DNA of 64,000 nucleotides from Manis javanica (lineage: Eukaryota; Chordata; Mammalia; Pholidota; Manidae), in NCBI RefSeq assembly GCF_040802235.1, contig NC_133170.1:44587501-44651500 (forward strand), read 5' to 3'. The notes beneath the pieces are model-generated. The model saw nothing but the letters and a program-made list of their open reading frames with translations. It did not search any database and was not told the DNA's origin. Made by a program: the position numbers and the translations under genes. Numbering within the stretch: position 1 is the first letter of the stretch; each line of letters starts with the position of its first letter. Below, piece after piece: positions 9,317 to 21,114 of this stretch.

Positions 9317-12300
9317 TTATACTCCACAGATGAGTAAAATCATTTGGTATTTCTCTTTCTCCGCTTGGCTTATTTCACTGAGCATAATACCCTCTAGCTC
9401 TATCCATGTTTTTGCAAATGGTAGGATTTGTTTTCTTCTTATGGCTGAGTAATATTCCATTGTGTATATGTACCACATCTTCTTTATCCATTCATCTACT
9501 GATGGACACTTAGGTTGCTTCCAATTCTTGGCTATTATAAATAGTACTGCGATAAACATAGGGGTGCATCTGTCTTTTTCAAACTTGAGTGCTGCATTCT
9601 TAGGGTAAATTCCTAGGAGTGGAATTTCTGGGTCAAATGGTAAGTCTATTTTGAGCATTTTCAGGAACCTCCATACTACTTTCCATAATGGTTGAACTAA
9701 TTTACATTTCCAGCAGCAGTGTAGGAGGGTTCCCCTTTCTCCACAGCCTCGCCAACATTTGTTGTTGTTTGTCTTTTGGATGGCAGCCATCCTTACTGGT
9801 GTGAGGTGATACGCATTGTAGTTTTAATTTGCATTTCTCTGATAATTAATGATGTGGAGCATCTTTTCATGTATCTGTTGGCCATCTGTCTTTCTTTTTT
9901 GGAGAACTGTCTGTTCAGTTCCTCTGCCCATTTTTTAATTGGATTATTTGATTTTTGTTTGTTGAGGCGTGTGAGCTCTTTATATATTTTGGACGTCAAG
10001 CCTTTATTGCATCTGTCATATACAAATATGTTCTCCCATACTGTAGGGTACCTTTTTGTTCTATTGATGGTGTCTTTTGCTGTACAGAAGCTTTTCAGCT
10101 TAATACAGTCTCACTTGTTCATTTTTGCTGTTGTTTTCCTTGCCCGGGGAGATATGTTCAAGAAGAGGTCACTCATGTTTATGTCTAAGAGGTTTTTGCC
10201 TATGTTTTATTCCACAAGTTTAATGATTTCATGACTTACATTCAGGTCTTTGATCCATTTTGAATTTACTTTTGTGTATGGGGTTAGACAATGGTCCAGT
10301 TTCATTCTCCTACATGTATCTGTCCAGTTATGCCAGCACCATCTGTTGAGATGGTCATTTCCCCATTGTATGTCCATGGCTCCTTTATCAAATATTAATT
10401 GACCATATATGTTTGGGTTAATGTCTGGAGTCTCTAATCTGTTCCACTGGTCTGTGGCTCTGTTCTTGTGCCAGTACCAAATTGTCTTGATTACTATGGC
10501 TTTGTAGTAGAGCTTGAAGTTGGGGAGATCCCCCTACTTTATTCTTCTTTCTCAGGATTGCTTTGGCTATTCGGGGTCTTTGGTGTTTCCATATGAATTT
10601 TTGAACTATTTGTTTCATTTCGTTGAAGAATGTTGCTGGTAGTTTGATAGGGATTGCATGAAATCTGTATATTTCTTTGGGCAGGATGGTCATTTTGATG
10701 ATATTAATTCTTCCTAGCCACGAGGATGGGATGAGTTTCCATTTGTTAGTGTCTCCCTTAATTTCTCTTAAGAGTGACGTGTAGTTTTCACGGTATAGGT
10801 CTTTCACTTCTTTGTTTAGGTTTATTCCTAGGTATTTTATTCTTTTTGATGCAGTTGTGAATAGTGTTGTTTTCCTGATTTCTCTTTCTGTTGGTTCATT
10901 GTTAGTAAATAGGAAAGCCACAGATTTCTGTGTGTTAATTTTGTATCCTACAACTTTGCTGTATTCTGATGTCAGTTCTAGTAGTTTTGGAGTGGAGTCT
11001 TTTGGGTTTTTCATGTACAATATCATATCACCTGCAAATAGTGACAGTTTAACTTCTTCTTTACCAATCTGGATTCCTTGTATTTCTTTGTTTTGTCTGA
11101 TTGCCATGGCTAGGACCTCCAGTACTATGTTAAATAACAGTGGGGAGAGTGGGCCTCCCTGTCTAGTTCCTGATCTCAGAGGAAAAGCTTTCAGCTTCTT
11201 GCTGTTCAGTATAATGTTGGCTGTGGGTTTATCATATGTGACCTTTATTATGTTGAAGTACTTGCCCTCTATTCCCATTTTGCTGAGAGTTTTTATCGTG
11301 AATGTGTGTTGAATTTTCTCAAATGCTTTTTCAGCATCTATGGCGATGATCATGTGGTTTTTGTCTTTCTTTTTGTTGATGTGGTGGATGATGTTGATGG
11401 ATTTTCGAATGTTGTACCATCCTTGCATCCCTGGGATGAATCCCACTTGGTCATGGTGTATGATCCTTTTGGTATATTTTTGAATTTGGTTTCCTAATAT
11501 TTTATTGAGTATTTTTGCATCTACATTCATCAGGGATATTGGTCTGTAATTTTCTTTTTTGGTGGGGCCTTTGCCTGGTTTTGGTATTTTGGGTGATGTT
11601 GACTTCATAGAATGAGTTTGGGAGTATTCCCCCCTGTTCTATTTTTTGGAAAACTTTAAGGAGAATAGGTATTATGTCTTCTCTGTATGTCTGATAAAAT
11701 TCTGAGGTAAATCTGTCTGGCCCAGGGGTTTTGTTGTTGGGTAGTTTTTTGATTACCATTTCAATTTCTTTGCTCATAATTGGTTTGTTTAACTTTTGTG
11801 TTTCTTCCTTGGTCAGTCTTGGGAGGTTGTATTTTTCTAGGAAGTTGTCCATTTCTTCTAGGTTTTCCAGCTTGTTGGCATATAGGTTTTCACAGTAGTC
11901 TTTAATAATTCTTTGTATTTCTGTGGAGTCTGTCGTGATTTTTCCGTTCTCATTTCTGATTCTGTTGATTTGTGTTGATTCTCTTTTTCTCTTAGTAAGT
12001 TTGGCTAGAGGCTTATCTATTTTGTTTATTTTCTCAAAGAACCAACTATTGGTTTCATTGATCTTTGCTATTGTTTAATTCTTCTCAATTTTGTTTATTT
12101 CTTCTCTGATCTTTATTATCTCCCTCCTTCTGCTGACTTTAGGCCTCATTTGTTCTTCTTTTTCCAGTTTTGATAATTGTAATGTTACACTATTCATTTG
12201 GGATTGTTCTTCCTTCTTCAAGTGTGCCTGGATTGCTATATAGTTTCCTCTTAAGACTGCTTTTGCTGCGTCCCACAGAAGTTGGGGCTTTGTGTTGTTG

Positions 12301-13152
12301 TTGTCATTTGTTTCCATATATTCCTTGGCCTCTATTTTAATTTGTTCATTGATCCATTGATTATTTAGGAGCATGTTGTTAAGCCTCCATGTGTTTGTGA
12401 GCCTTTTTGTTTTCTTTGTAGAATTTATTTCTAGTTTTATACCTTTGTGGTCTGAAAAGTTGGTTGGTAGAATTTCACTATTTTGCAATTTACTGAGGCT
12501 GTTTTTGTGGGCTAGTATGTGGTCTATTCTGGAGAATGTTCCATGTTCACTTGAGAAGAATGTATATCCTGTTGCTTTTGGATGTAGAGTTCTATAGATG
12601 TCTATTAGGTCCATCTGTTCTACTGTGTTGTTCAGTGCCTCCATGTCCTTACTTATTTTCTGCTTGGTGGATCTATCCCTTGGGGGTGAGTGGCGTGTTG
12701 CAGTCTCCTAAAATGAATGCATTGCAGTCTATTTCCCCCTTTAGTTCTGTTAGTATTTGTTTCATATATGCTGGTGCTCCTGTCTTGGTTGCATATATAT
12801 TTAGAATGGTTATATTCTCTTGTTGTACTGAGCCCTTTATCATTATGTAGTGTCCTTCTTTATCTCTTGTTACTTTCTTTGTTTTGAAGTCTATTTTGTC
12901 TGATATTAGTATTGCAACCGCTGCTTTCTTCTCTCTGTTGTTTGCCTGAAATATGTTTTTCCATCCCTTGACTTTTAGTCTGTGCATGTCTTTGGGTTTG
13001 AGGTGAATTTCTTGTAAGCAGCATATAGATGGGTCTTGCTTTTTCATCCATTCTATTACTCTGTGTCTTTTGATTGGTGCCTTAAGTCCATTTACATTTA
13101 GGGTGACTGTTGAAAGATATATACTTATTGCCATTGCAGGCTTTCGATTCAT
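9317..13152 (-). pseudogene. L1 ORF2 (endonuclease-reverse transcriptase), inactivated
   Basis: Length about 1,278 codons, normal for L1 ORF2p, which nicks DNA and copies L1 RNA at the nick. The N-terminal endonuclease (13152-12470) keeps LNVNGL, LQEIHL, GDCN and FSDHKGIKLEI. Reverse-transcriptase blocks include [33 protein letters not shown] and SLFAGDM. The last should read F-A-D-D, so a catalytic Asp is Gly (codon 11030-11032). The C-terminus keeps the [19 protein letters not shown] cysteine region and ends LLICGV. Lesions seen: a frameshift near 12680, an in-frame TAA at 12075-12077, a frameshift near 11590, one near 10528 and one near 9812. Further damage lies between 10418 and 9999. Non-functional. 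Confidence 0.95.
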
Positions 13153-13328
13153 GGTTACAAAGGTTCAAAGTTAGCCTCTTTAGTATCTTACTGCCTAACT
13201 TAGCTCGCTTATTGATCTGTTATATACACTGTCTGGAGATTCTTTTCTTCTCTCCCTTCTTATTTCTCCTCCTCCATTCTTCATATGTTGGGTGTTTTGT
13301 TCTGTGCTCTTTTTAGGATTGCTCCCAT
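13153..13328 (-). other. L1 inter-ORF spacer
   Basis: About 176 bases between the ORF1 stop and the ORF2 start. No separate frame. Confidence 0.7.
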
Positions 13329-14186
13329 CTAGTGCAGTCCCTTTAAGATGCCCTGTAAAGGTGGTTTGTGGGAGGCAAATTCCCTCAACTTTTGCTTGTC
13401 TGTGAATTGTTTAATCCCTCCATCATATTTAAATGATAATCATGCTGGATACAGTATCCTTGGTTCATGGCCCTTCTGTTTCATTGCATTAAATATATCA
13501 TGTCATTCTCTTCTGGCCTGTAAGGTTTCTCTCAAGAAGTCTGATGATAGCCTGATGGGTTTTCTTTTATAGGTGACCTTTTTCTCTCTAGCTGCCTTTA
13601 AAACTCTTTCCTAGTCCTTGATCTTTGCCATTTTAATTATTATGTGTCTTGGTGTTGTCCTCCTTGGGTCCTTTCTGTTGGGAGTTCTGTGTATTTATGT
13701 GGTCTGTTCGATTATTTCCTCCTCCCGTTTGGGGAAGTTTTCAGCAATTATTTCTTCAAAGACACTTTCTATCCCTTTATCTCTCTCTTCTTCTTCTGGT
13801 ACCCCTATAATACAGATATTGTTCCTTTTGGATTGGTTACACAGTTCTCTTAATATTGTTTCATTCCTGGAGATCCTTTTATCTCTCTCTATGTCAGCTT
13901 CTATGCGTTCCTGTTCTCTGGTTTCTATTCCATCAATGGCCTCTTGCATCTTATCCATTCTGCTTATAAATCCTTCCAGAGTTTGTTTCACTTCTGTAAT
14001 CTCCTTCCTGGTAGCTGTGATCTCCCTCCGGACTTCATCCCTTAACTCTTGCATATTTCTCTGCATCTCCATCAGCATGTTTATGTTTTTTATTTTGATT
14101 TCTTTTTCAGGAAGACTGGTTAGGTCTGTCTCCTTCTCTGGTGTTGTCTCTGTGATCTTGGTTTGACTGTAATTTTGCCTTTTCAT
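13329..14186 (-). pseudogene. L1 ORF1 (RNA-binding coiled-coil protein), inactivated
   Basis: 286 codons from the Met at 14186 to the TAG at 13329-13331, with no net frameshift. The N-terminal 163 codons are open: a basic start (MKRQNYSQ), a long heptad-rich coiled coil (residues about 35-115), then the start of the RRM-like domain (NICIIGVPEEEERDKG, about 122-137, and FEEIIAENFP). Four in-frame stops follow: TAA at 13695-13697, then TAG and two TGA. Between them the C-terminal domain is recognisable (GHEPRILYPA, LSFKYDGGIKQFTDKQKLREF). The two TGA codons could be decay of Trp or Arg codons. ORF1p normally trimerises and packages L1 RNA; this copy cannot make it. Confidence 0.93.
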
Positions 14187-15051
14187 GGTGATAGAAATAG
14201 TTTGTAGAGCTGGGACTAGTGACGGCTGGAAGAACTTCCCTTCTTGCTGGTTTGTGGCCTTCCTCTCTTGGGAGAACAGCGAACTCTAGTGGCTTGTGCT
14301 GGGCAGCTGCGTGCAGACAGAGCTTCTGATTCCTGCCCAGCTGCTATGGAGTTCATCTCCGCTGTAGCTGTGGGTGTGGCCTGCCTCGGGCTGCTGCTCC
14401 AAATTGGTGGAGCTATGTTGTAGGGGGAGTGGCCATGAGGCTATTTATCTCTGTGAGGGGCCTCCGTGCTCCTTGCTGCCCAGGGGGTTAGAGTGCCCAG
14501 AGATCCCCACATTCCCTGCCTCTGGACTAAGTGTCGCAGGATGCTTCCTTCCGGTTTTGGGGTCCCTGTCCCTTTAAGACTTCCAAAAAGCACTCGCCAA
14601 AAAAAAAAAAAAATTAAATAATTAATTAAAAAAAAAAGCCACTCGCTTTTCCTCGTCCCTGGGTAATGGCCTCTGGGACCCGCTCACAGGTCTTGCTGCC
14701 CTGTTTCCCTAGTATCCAGGACCCCATGCATGCACTGTGTCTGTGCTCTGCTACGGATGGCTGGGGCTGGGTGTTTAGCAGTTCTGGGCTCCCTCTCCCT
14801 CCCTGCTCCGACTCCTCTCCTCCCGCCAGGAGCTGGGGGGAGAGGCGCTCGGATCCCGCTGGGCTGGGGCTTGTATCTTACCCCCTTCGTGAGGCGCTGG
14901 GTTCTCGCAGGTGTGGAAGTGGTCTGGATGTTGTCCTGTGTCCTCTGGTCTCTATTCTAGGAAGAGTTGTCTTTGTTGTATTTTCATAAATAGATGTGGT
15001 TTTGGGAGATTTCCGCTGCTCTACTCATGCCACCATCTTGGCTCCACCCCT
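14187..15051 (-). promoter_or_regulatory. L1 5'UTR (internal promoter region)
   Basis: About 865 bases, much richer in G+C than the surroundings, ending at the 'agccaagatgg' start next to the right target-site duplication. An A-rich tract on the plus strand (14598-14638; T-rich in L1 sense) interrupts it. L1 5'UTRs carry the internal RNA polymerase II promoter; activity here is inferred only. The plus-strand open frames at 14374-14989 are products of its GC content. Confidence 0.8.
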
Positions 15052-15062
15052 AAATCTCTTTA
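15052..15062. repeat. Target-site duplication, right copy (L1 chimera)
   Basis: AAATCTCTTTA, identical to 7132-7142. Confidence 0.9.
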
Positions 15063-15092
15063 ATTTAGCAAACAAATGTTAGAACTTCCACT

Positions 15093-15136
15093 CTCAGGGA
15101 ACAATGGTAATAGTCTCAGGGAACAATGGTAATAGT
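15093..15136. repeat. 22-bp perfect tandem duplication
   Basis: Two identical 22-base units (15093-15114 and 15115-15136), each ending in AATAGT. They lead directly into the TAG microsatellite. Confidence 0.95.
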
Positions 15137-15222
15137 AGTAGTACTAGCAGTAGTGGTAGTTATAGTAGTGGTAGTAGTAGTAGTAGTAGTAATAGTAATA
15201 ATAGTAATAATAATAATACTTG
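15131..15222. repeat. (TAG)n / (TAA)n microsatellite
   Basis: A trinucleotide array of TAG with TAA and GGT variants. The 71-codon Ser/Asn-rich plus frame and the Leu-rich minus frame over it are repeat artefacts. Confidence 0.9.
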
Positions 15223-15239
15223 GCAGTATTCCTCAACCT

Positions 15240-15790
15240 CTCTTCTTCCGCAGATAAAGATAGCCGCAGATAAAGATACCAAAGAAAATCTAAAGACATT
15301 CAAAGATGCAAGTAAATAGAATTTATACTTATTATAAAAAATAGCATTCACTTAGACTAACCCATAGATGACACAAATACTAGAGGTAGCTGACAAGGAC
15401 TTTAAAATAATTACTATGACTATGTTGAAGAATTTATTCACAGAGATGGAAAAAATGAGAGAACAGATAGAAAATTTCATTAAAGAAATGGAAACCACAA
15501 AAATAATGAAAGAGAAAGCCTAGATACAAAAAGTGTGTACATGAAATTAAAAAAATACACTAACTTAATTTAATAACAGAATAAACACTGCAAAATAAAG
15601 GTTCAGTTAGTTTAAAGACAGATCAATAGAAATTGTCTGAAGTGAAGAACAAAAAAAAACTGAAAATGAGCAGAGTATATGTGAGCTATGGGATAATACC
15701 AAAATATAAAATATTTTTGTACTGGGATTACCAGAAGGAGAAATGAGATTTGGCCTGAAAAAATTATGAAGGTAAAAGTGGAAAACTTTG
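15240..15790 (+). mobile_element. HAL1/L1 ORF1-like LINE relic
   Basis: A-rich sequence on the plus strand with the wording of a degenerate LINE ORF1: 'gctgacaaggactttaaaataatt' near 15390, then codons resembling a Met-Arg-Glu-Gln-Ile-Glu-Asn-Phe coiled coil (15450-15500), and 'tgggattaccagaaggaga' near 15724, where intact copies have the Ile-Gly-Val-Pro-Glu motif. This is one of only two LINE-1-like pieces on the plus strand. HAL1 versus L1 is not resolved. Confidence 0.6.
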
Positions 15791-16504
15791 TTTCCATTTA
15801 TCTGAATTTCAAGATCATTTAAAATTAATTATATATTAATTTATAACAAAATATGTGTTTAATATATATATATAACATCTTATACTAATATTGTAATATT
15901 TATATTAATAGCAATCCAAATACTGTTTCTTGAGAAAAATAGACTAGAAATGTGCATAAAAGAACTTTCTAGGGTAAGTTCATGGTTCTGTATTTTGTTT
16001 GGTATCTTGGCTACAGCATGCATGTATTTGTCCTATCTCATTGTGTGCACTTATTGTGTATACATCCTTCTTTTATCTGTGATTTTAAAATAAAATAGTA
16101 GTGTCAGAAGCAAATAATATATAGAACTTCCAATGACAGACTGGAGATGTCAAATACTTTCAAAATCATTTTCGGGTATCCTTTTGTTACTCAGATTTTC
16201 CTCTGTGCTACCTGAAAGCTATTAAAATTAAAATTAACATCTGAGTACATTGTCTCCCTCCTTCCCACCCCTTACCTGTGCATACACTAAATAGCGTCCT
16301 TTTCATCATGCATCCCCGGTAAAAGTCAGAAAACAGTCATATACCTTTACTCCAGGACTTAACAGTATAACAAAATAACATAATTTGAAACTTGGCAGAC
16401 TGCTTTGAAAATTTCCTATTCTTTGATGAAATGAGAAATTAGAAACTTTTGTGTCTTCTAGTTTGAACAGAGTTGTTTCTTACTTAAAAGCTTTCTATTT
16501 GTTT
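15791..16504. other. Unassigned AT-rich sequence
   Basis: Nothing recognised. A short TA-rich run is near 15860-15875. Confidence 0.5.
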
Positions 16505-17110
16505 GTAACATTTTTGAAATACAGTGTACATAGAAAAATGTAAGGTATACAGCTTGATGAATTTTCACAAAGCAAATACATCCATATAACCCTCATCTAG
16601 AACAAGAAACAGAACAATTAAGCCCTGATTGCTCAAATTTAGTCACTATCCACCTGTAAGAGTAATTATCATCTTGACTTGTGAAAGTGTGGTTTGTTTT
16701 TGCCCAGTTTATTTTTATATCCAGGAGTTTATCCACTACATGCCATTTTGTGTCTGGTTTCCTTTGCTCAACAACACATATGTGAGAGGCGTGTGTTTAT
16801 GTCTAGCTGTAGATTACCCAGTCTCACTGCTGCATAGTATTCCATTGTAGGAATACACCATGATTGATTAATTTCTAGTTAGGGGAAATTATAAAGAGTG
16901 CTGCTGTGGACTCTCTGGAACATAAATGTCTTTTGGTAGACATTCATATGAATTTCTATTGGATTTATAACCTGAGTGGAATTGACTCATTATAAAATAT
17001 GCATATGTCTAGCCAAACAATTTTCCGTAGTGATTCTATTGAATTATACTCCCATCTGTATATATTAGAGTCCTGGTTGTTCCACATTTGTAGCAACTGT
17101 GGATATGATC
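16505..17110 (-). mobile_element. Old L1 3' end
   Basis: Antisense L1 3'UTR landmarks ('aaggtatacagcttgatgaattttcacaaag' near 16540) are followed by the decayed ORF2 C-terminus ('gcatagtattccattgta' near 16833, and sequence corresponding to the GIYP region near 16970). Old and without visible flanking repeats. Confidence 0.8.
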
Positions 17111-17154
17111 ATAATCTTTCATTTCAATCATTCCACATATGTCTGGGTGTGTAT

Positions 17155-17370
17155 AGCAGTTTTATTAGGGTATAATTGACGTACAATAATCTGCACAATA
17201 AAACTTCGCTGGCTAAATTTTGACAAGTGTATACACCCATGAAATCATCACCATGGTCAATATAGCAAGCATACACATCGCCACGCACAGTTTCCGCATG
17301 CCACCTTAGCATCTCTTCCCTCCACCCCTCCTATCATGTTTAGATCTTCCGTTGTTTCAGGGCGCAGGCC
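17155..17370 (-). mobile_element. Old L1 3'UTR fragment
   Basis: 'ttattagggtataattgacgtacaata' and 'ttttgacaagtgtatacaccca' are characteristic of antisense L1M 3'UTRs. It is a second, separate insertion adjoining the previous one, since the 3'UTR restarts here. Confidence 0.75.
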
Positions 17371-18435
17371 AAATCTGATTCCTGATACTTTATCTTGGCT
17401 GAAATTGAAAATTGTATTGTGGTTATAATTTACAATTTCCTTGGTGGTTGATAAAATGGAATAGTTTTTTTATTGTCCAAAATATTTTTCACTTTTTATT
17501 TGACTATATAAAGGAAAGCATAATGGGTGGAATCTCTAAGATAACCCCATAGATGGAAAGTTTATCATTTTGTTCTTGGAGATCATGGCTCAGCTGTCAG
17601 TGATCACCTGGCATCAGCTTACTCATATTTTATATATACCATATATTGGACATACAGATATGCCCTTGATCTCTTAAGTGATCCTCCATAGATCTCAGTA
17701 AAGGAAAAAAAAAATAGATGAGACACTAAAGCAATTAATTTCATAAATTATAACTTTAGGAATATTTGAACAGCATTTTTTTGTAATATATTTTTGCCAT
17801 CAATAGTAGGACATGCTTCAAAGATGTCATTTCTTCTTGCAGTTCTGTCCTTTCAATAAGGTTCAATTGAATTTTTAATGGTTTAATGTTTTAAAAATTG
17901 GACTGTTTTCTGTCACATGTAAACCTAGCACTGTTTGATGGATTTTACTGTAATATATTTTTCTTTCCCTTTGATTTTTGTTCCAGATATTCATCTTTCT
18001 AACATACTCTTCTAGATTTTGCTACCAAAACATACTCTGGGTACTTCTGTGGTGAGGTATAAAGTTCTGAGCTTCCCAAAGGCATCTATTGTTCACCTAA
18101 ATCTTGTCCAATGTCACCTGTCTGAATTAGAAATTTCTATATAAAAGGAGGTGCTCTCCCATCAAATCAGCATGTAATTCCAGCTCGGACCAGCTCTGTC
18201 ATTGCACTCTCTGGCTTCCAGGCAGATGCAACATCTCTGTGATGGTTTTCCTTAGAGTCATAATTCCATAAATGTGTTGGGTACATTCCCTTAAGATACA
18301 GGAGATAGAGCTATATAGGTAATGGAGAAAACCTTCCTATACTATTTTAAGTATTCTATAATAATCTTTCAAACCTTTAAAATCCATACAAAATTTTTGT
18401 AACCATTGCTCTTACTGTCCAAATCTTGAAGAGAT
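17371..18435. other. Unassigned sequence
   Basis: No exon or repeat family recognised. Confidence 0.5.
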
Positions 18436-18437
18436 AA

Positions 18438-18439
<2 letters not shown>

Positions 18440-18491
<52 letters not shown>
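18440..18491. repeat. (CA)n microsatellite followed by TA-rich run
   Basis: An uninterrupted CA run, then a short TATA/CATA stretch to about 18512. Confidence 0.95.
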
Positions 18492-18494
<3 letters not shown>

Positions 18495-18514
18495 TATATA
18501 TACATATATACAGT

Positions 18515-19325
18515 GAGACATTGCTTCTCAGTGGATTTCTTGACTTGGCTGTTTTTGATGAAGTCTCTATAAGATGCCCTATATCCTATCTTCCTCTGTT
18601 CTTTTTGGACCCTGATCTAGTGATATTTCAATTTTCTATTCTTCATTCCTTTTCTAAATCATTCCATTTTCCATTTCATTTATGTCTGGTCTACTGTTCA
18701 GATTATAGTCATTCTTCTAAGGGAATCTCTCTTTTCTTCTGGCTGAGTCAGTCTTACTTTTTACTTTATTCATTACTCCTTTTTTGGTAGGACTGAAGCA
18801 AGTTCTTCAAACCATCCTAGTTGCTGCTCAATTTCCTGAGCAGACATGACTCTTGGAGACACAATCTCAGGACTTTTAAGTCATTCCTTTGCCTTTGGAA
18901 TTGAAATAATTTAGCTGCATTATTTCCTTACCTCAACCTAAGACAGTGTCCTTAGTGACGTCCTCATTCCTCTGTATTTGTTTGTGAATACATTCTTTCA
19001 TGTTTTGCGGGTGGAGCTATGCTTACAGCTTTGGAAATCCAGGCTATGGTCAATATTTATACATTAACAAATCCAGAGATTTGTATATATAATCCAGGTT
19101 ATTTCCTTCCAGCTTCCTCCCTTGGACCTAATGACAGTTCAAAACACATAAAATAAGGACCAAATCTGGTGTAGTCTGTGTATAGTACATATATAAAATT
19201 ACCAATAATAATTTTCCCTAAGCCTGACATTCTTTTCCTTTGCCTTAAGTGTGCCTGCTTAGGAAAGATGTACATCCATAACTCAAAGACAGACTACAGC
19301 AACTACATTATAACCAAATTAAAAT
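18515..19325. other. Unassigned sequence
   Basis: Nothing recognised. The 89-codon plus frame at 18521-18790 is hydrophobic because the DNA is T-rich, with no domain. Confidence 0.5.
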
Positions 19326-19329
19326 GGCT

Positions 19330-19525
19330 TCTATTTAGTGAGCATCTCCTTTGTCCCAGATATAGTTTCACTTAGGTAAAGTGATTGTTTTCAATACCTT
19401 ATGTAACCGGTATCATTATCATTGTTCTTTGGTGTTTGTAGACTTTGAAATAGACTCATGGATGTTAAAAAGCTTATGTAAATACAAACAATCAGGAATT
19501 ACTGAAGCCAGGATTCATATCCAGG
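19330..19525 (-). mobile_element. MIR SINE
   Basis: The plus strand follows the reverse complement of MIR across most of its length: 'gagcatctcctttgtcccag' (19339), 'tatcattatcattgttc' (19411), the 'gactcatgg' region and 'gaagccaggattcatatccagg' (19504). Confidence 0.75.
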
Positions 19526-19529
19526 AATG

Positions 19530-20740
19530 TAAAAAAAGAAAAAAAAACATACCAATCAGGACATATAAAAAGATGTACAGAATAAGAAACACTGAGACTC
19601 TGGAGTATCACATTGCCTGTGAATAAAAGTAATTATGAAAACATTCTCAGATCTAATGGGCTTAGGTCTCTGAATTGAGCAGATTCTAACTTGAACTTGG
19701 AGAGTGGAAACAACAGAGGCCTTAGGAAATGAGAAGTTTATCAGTCTTATAAAGAAAAAATAAAAGCCTAAGATTGGTTCCAAAATTTTAAGGCAATTCC
19801 TGTTATCTACTCCAATAGATATTCGGAATCATATGACAAAGAACATGTTCCAGCCTTAATGGCCTTTCTTACAGACCTTTTCCTTTTGGCTGGTTAAGTC
19901 CTGAAGGAAATCTGGATCTCAGAAGGGCATTTGGTTTACACCCACTATAAGGAAAGAGATGTGAGTTGTAAAGGGAGGTTCTTGACCTCTGGAGGTTGTG
20001 GGAGATATGATCCTTCTATAGAGAAAAATAGAGGGATTCCTCATATAACTGCATACCCTCTGAGGCCTTGGGAATTCTAAGGGTGACTTGACTGTCCTGC
20101 AGGGACCTATGAAAAAAGGAGAAAGATGTACAGCGAAGTGCACTGAAAACACTACCACACAGATTTTTATAGTTATCCTCCCATGAGCGAGGAGATAAAA
20201 TGGAGAACTTCCCACATCTTATCTCACATAATTTTATTTAATTTTTTTCTTTTTTAAACAAAGTGTAATCAAACCCAATGCAAGCACCTTTACAAACTTT
20301 CATATCAAGAAGCTGGGGTGAGGTGTAAAGTGATCAAATAATGGTCTATTCTTAATACTCAACATTCCCTAAGTCTGCTTATTCATTGTTTTAATTATAT
20401 TGGAATAGGAAATAGTAGTTATGTCTATTGCAAATAGAAGGAAATGGAAATAATGATCAATTGTGGCTTTCCCAAGATTAAAAAAAGAAACAATTCAGAG
20501 AGGTGAGTTTTAATAATCTGAACTGAATACCTTACAAAGAGTTCGCTGGTATTTATACATTGAAATTCTCTTTCTATGTGTCCAGAGGCGTATGGGTCAC
20601 AGCACATTTTTAATAAATCCTCTAAGTAAGCATATGTAACAGCTACACCCTGGAGGTAGTTGAAGGAGTCTTAAGGTAAAGGAATGCATGCACAACAAGG
20701 AGTTATGTATTCTTTGATTCGAGTTTGAACAGGTTCTCAT
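19530..20740. other. Unassigned sequence
   Basis: No feature recognised. The minus-strand frame at 19919-20215 (98 codons) has no domain that I recognise. Confidence 0.5.
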
Positions 20741-20744
20741 TGTT

Positions 20745-21010
20745 CAAAGTTTTTATTTTGAAATAATTTTAGATTCACAGAAAAGTTGCAGAGATAATAT
20801 AGGGAGTTTCAGTATACATACTCTTCACTCAGTTTTCTCCATTGTTAATTTCTTATATAAGCTGGTACATTTGTCAAAATTAAGAAACTGACACGGATGT
20901 ATTACCATTAATTAAACTGCGGACTTTTTGTCCTCTTTCTGCCTGTTCTAGGATTCAGTGTAAGTACCACATTGCATCTCGTTGTCCTGTCTCCTCAATC
21001 TTTTCTGGTC
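20745..21010 (-). mobile_element. Old L1 3'UTR fragment
   Basis: 'ttgaaataattttagattcacagaaaagttgcag' at about 20757 and 'ttctccattgttaatttctta' are typical of antisense L1M 3'UTRs. Confidence 0.7.
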
Positions 21011-21114
21011 TCTTCTTTCTTTGAAAACCTGGAAGGTTTGTTATGGAAGAATAAATTATATGGGAAATAGAAAAGAAAAGGAATAGATACGTTGGTTTGA
21101 AAAGTTAAAGGAAG

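Larger units (their letters stand above)
7143..15051 (-). mobile_element. Full-length L1 with endogenous-retrovirus 3' extension
   Basis: On the minus strand the order is: 5'UTR (15051-14187), ORF1 relic (14186-13329), spacer, ORF2 relic (13152-9317), ordinary L1 3'UTR (9316-8986), relic A-tail (8985-8968), retroviral env and probable LTR sequence (8967-7165), and a final A-rich tail (7164-7143). The 5' end begins with the usual 'ggagccaagatgg' type start, so the copy is not 5'-truncated. A perfect 11-bp direct repeat flanks the whole 7.9 kb. Both ORFs carry stops and frameshifts, so the copy is dead. The structure fits a 3' transduction: an L1 transcript read through its own A-tail into a same-sense provirus and was polyadenylated there. 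A second insertion of the same terminus lies at 47977-48617. I recall this terminus as abundant in pangolins, not verified here. Confidence 0.9.

Noticed and set aside
10812..11312. 166-codon plus-strand open frame
   Set aside because: It is the antisense of the L1 reverse-transcriptase coding region. The same applies to 13618-14166, 9776-10234, 12536-12850 and 61225-61626.
14374..14989. GC-rich plus-strand frames resembling exons
   Set aside because: They lie wholly inside the antisense L1 5'UTR.
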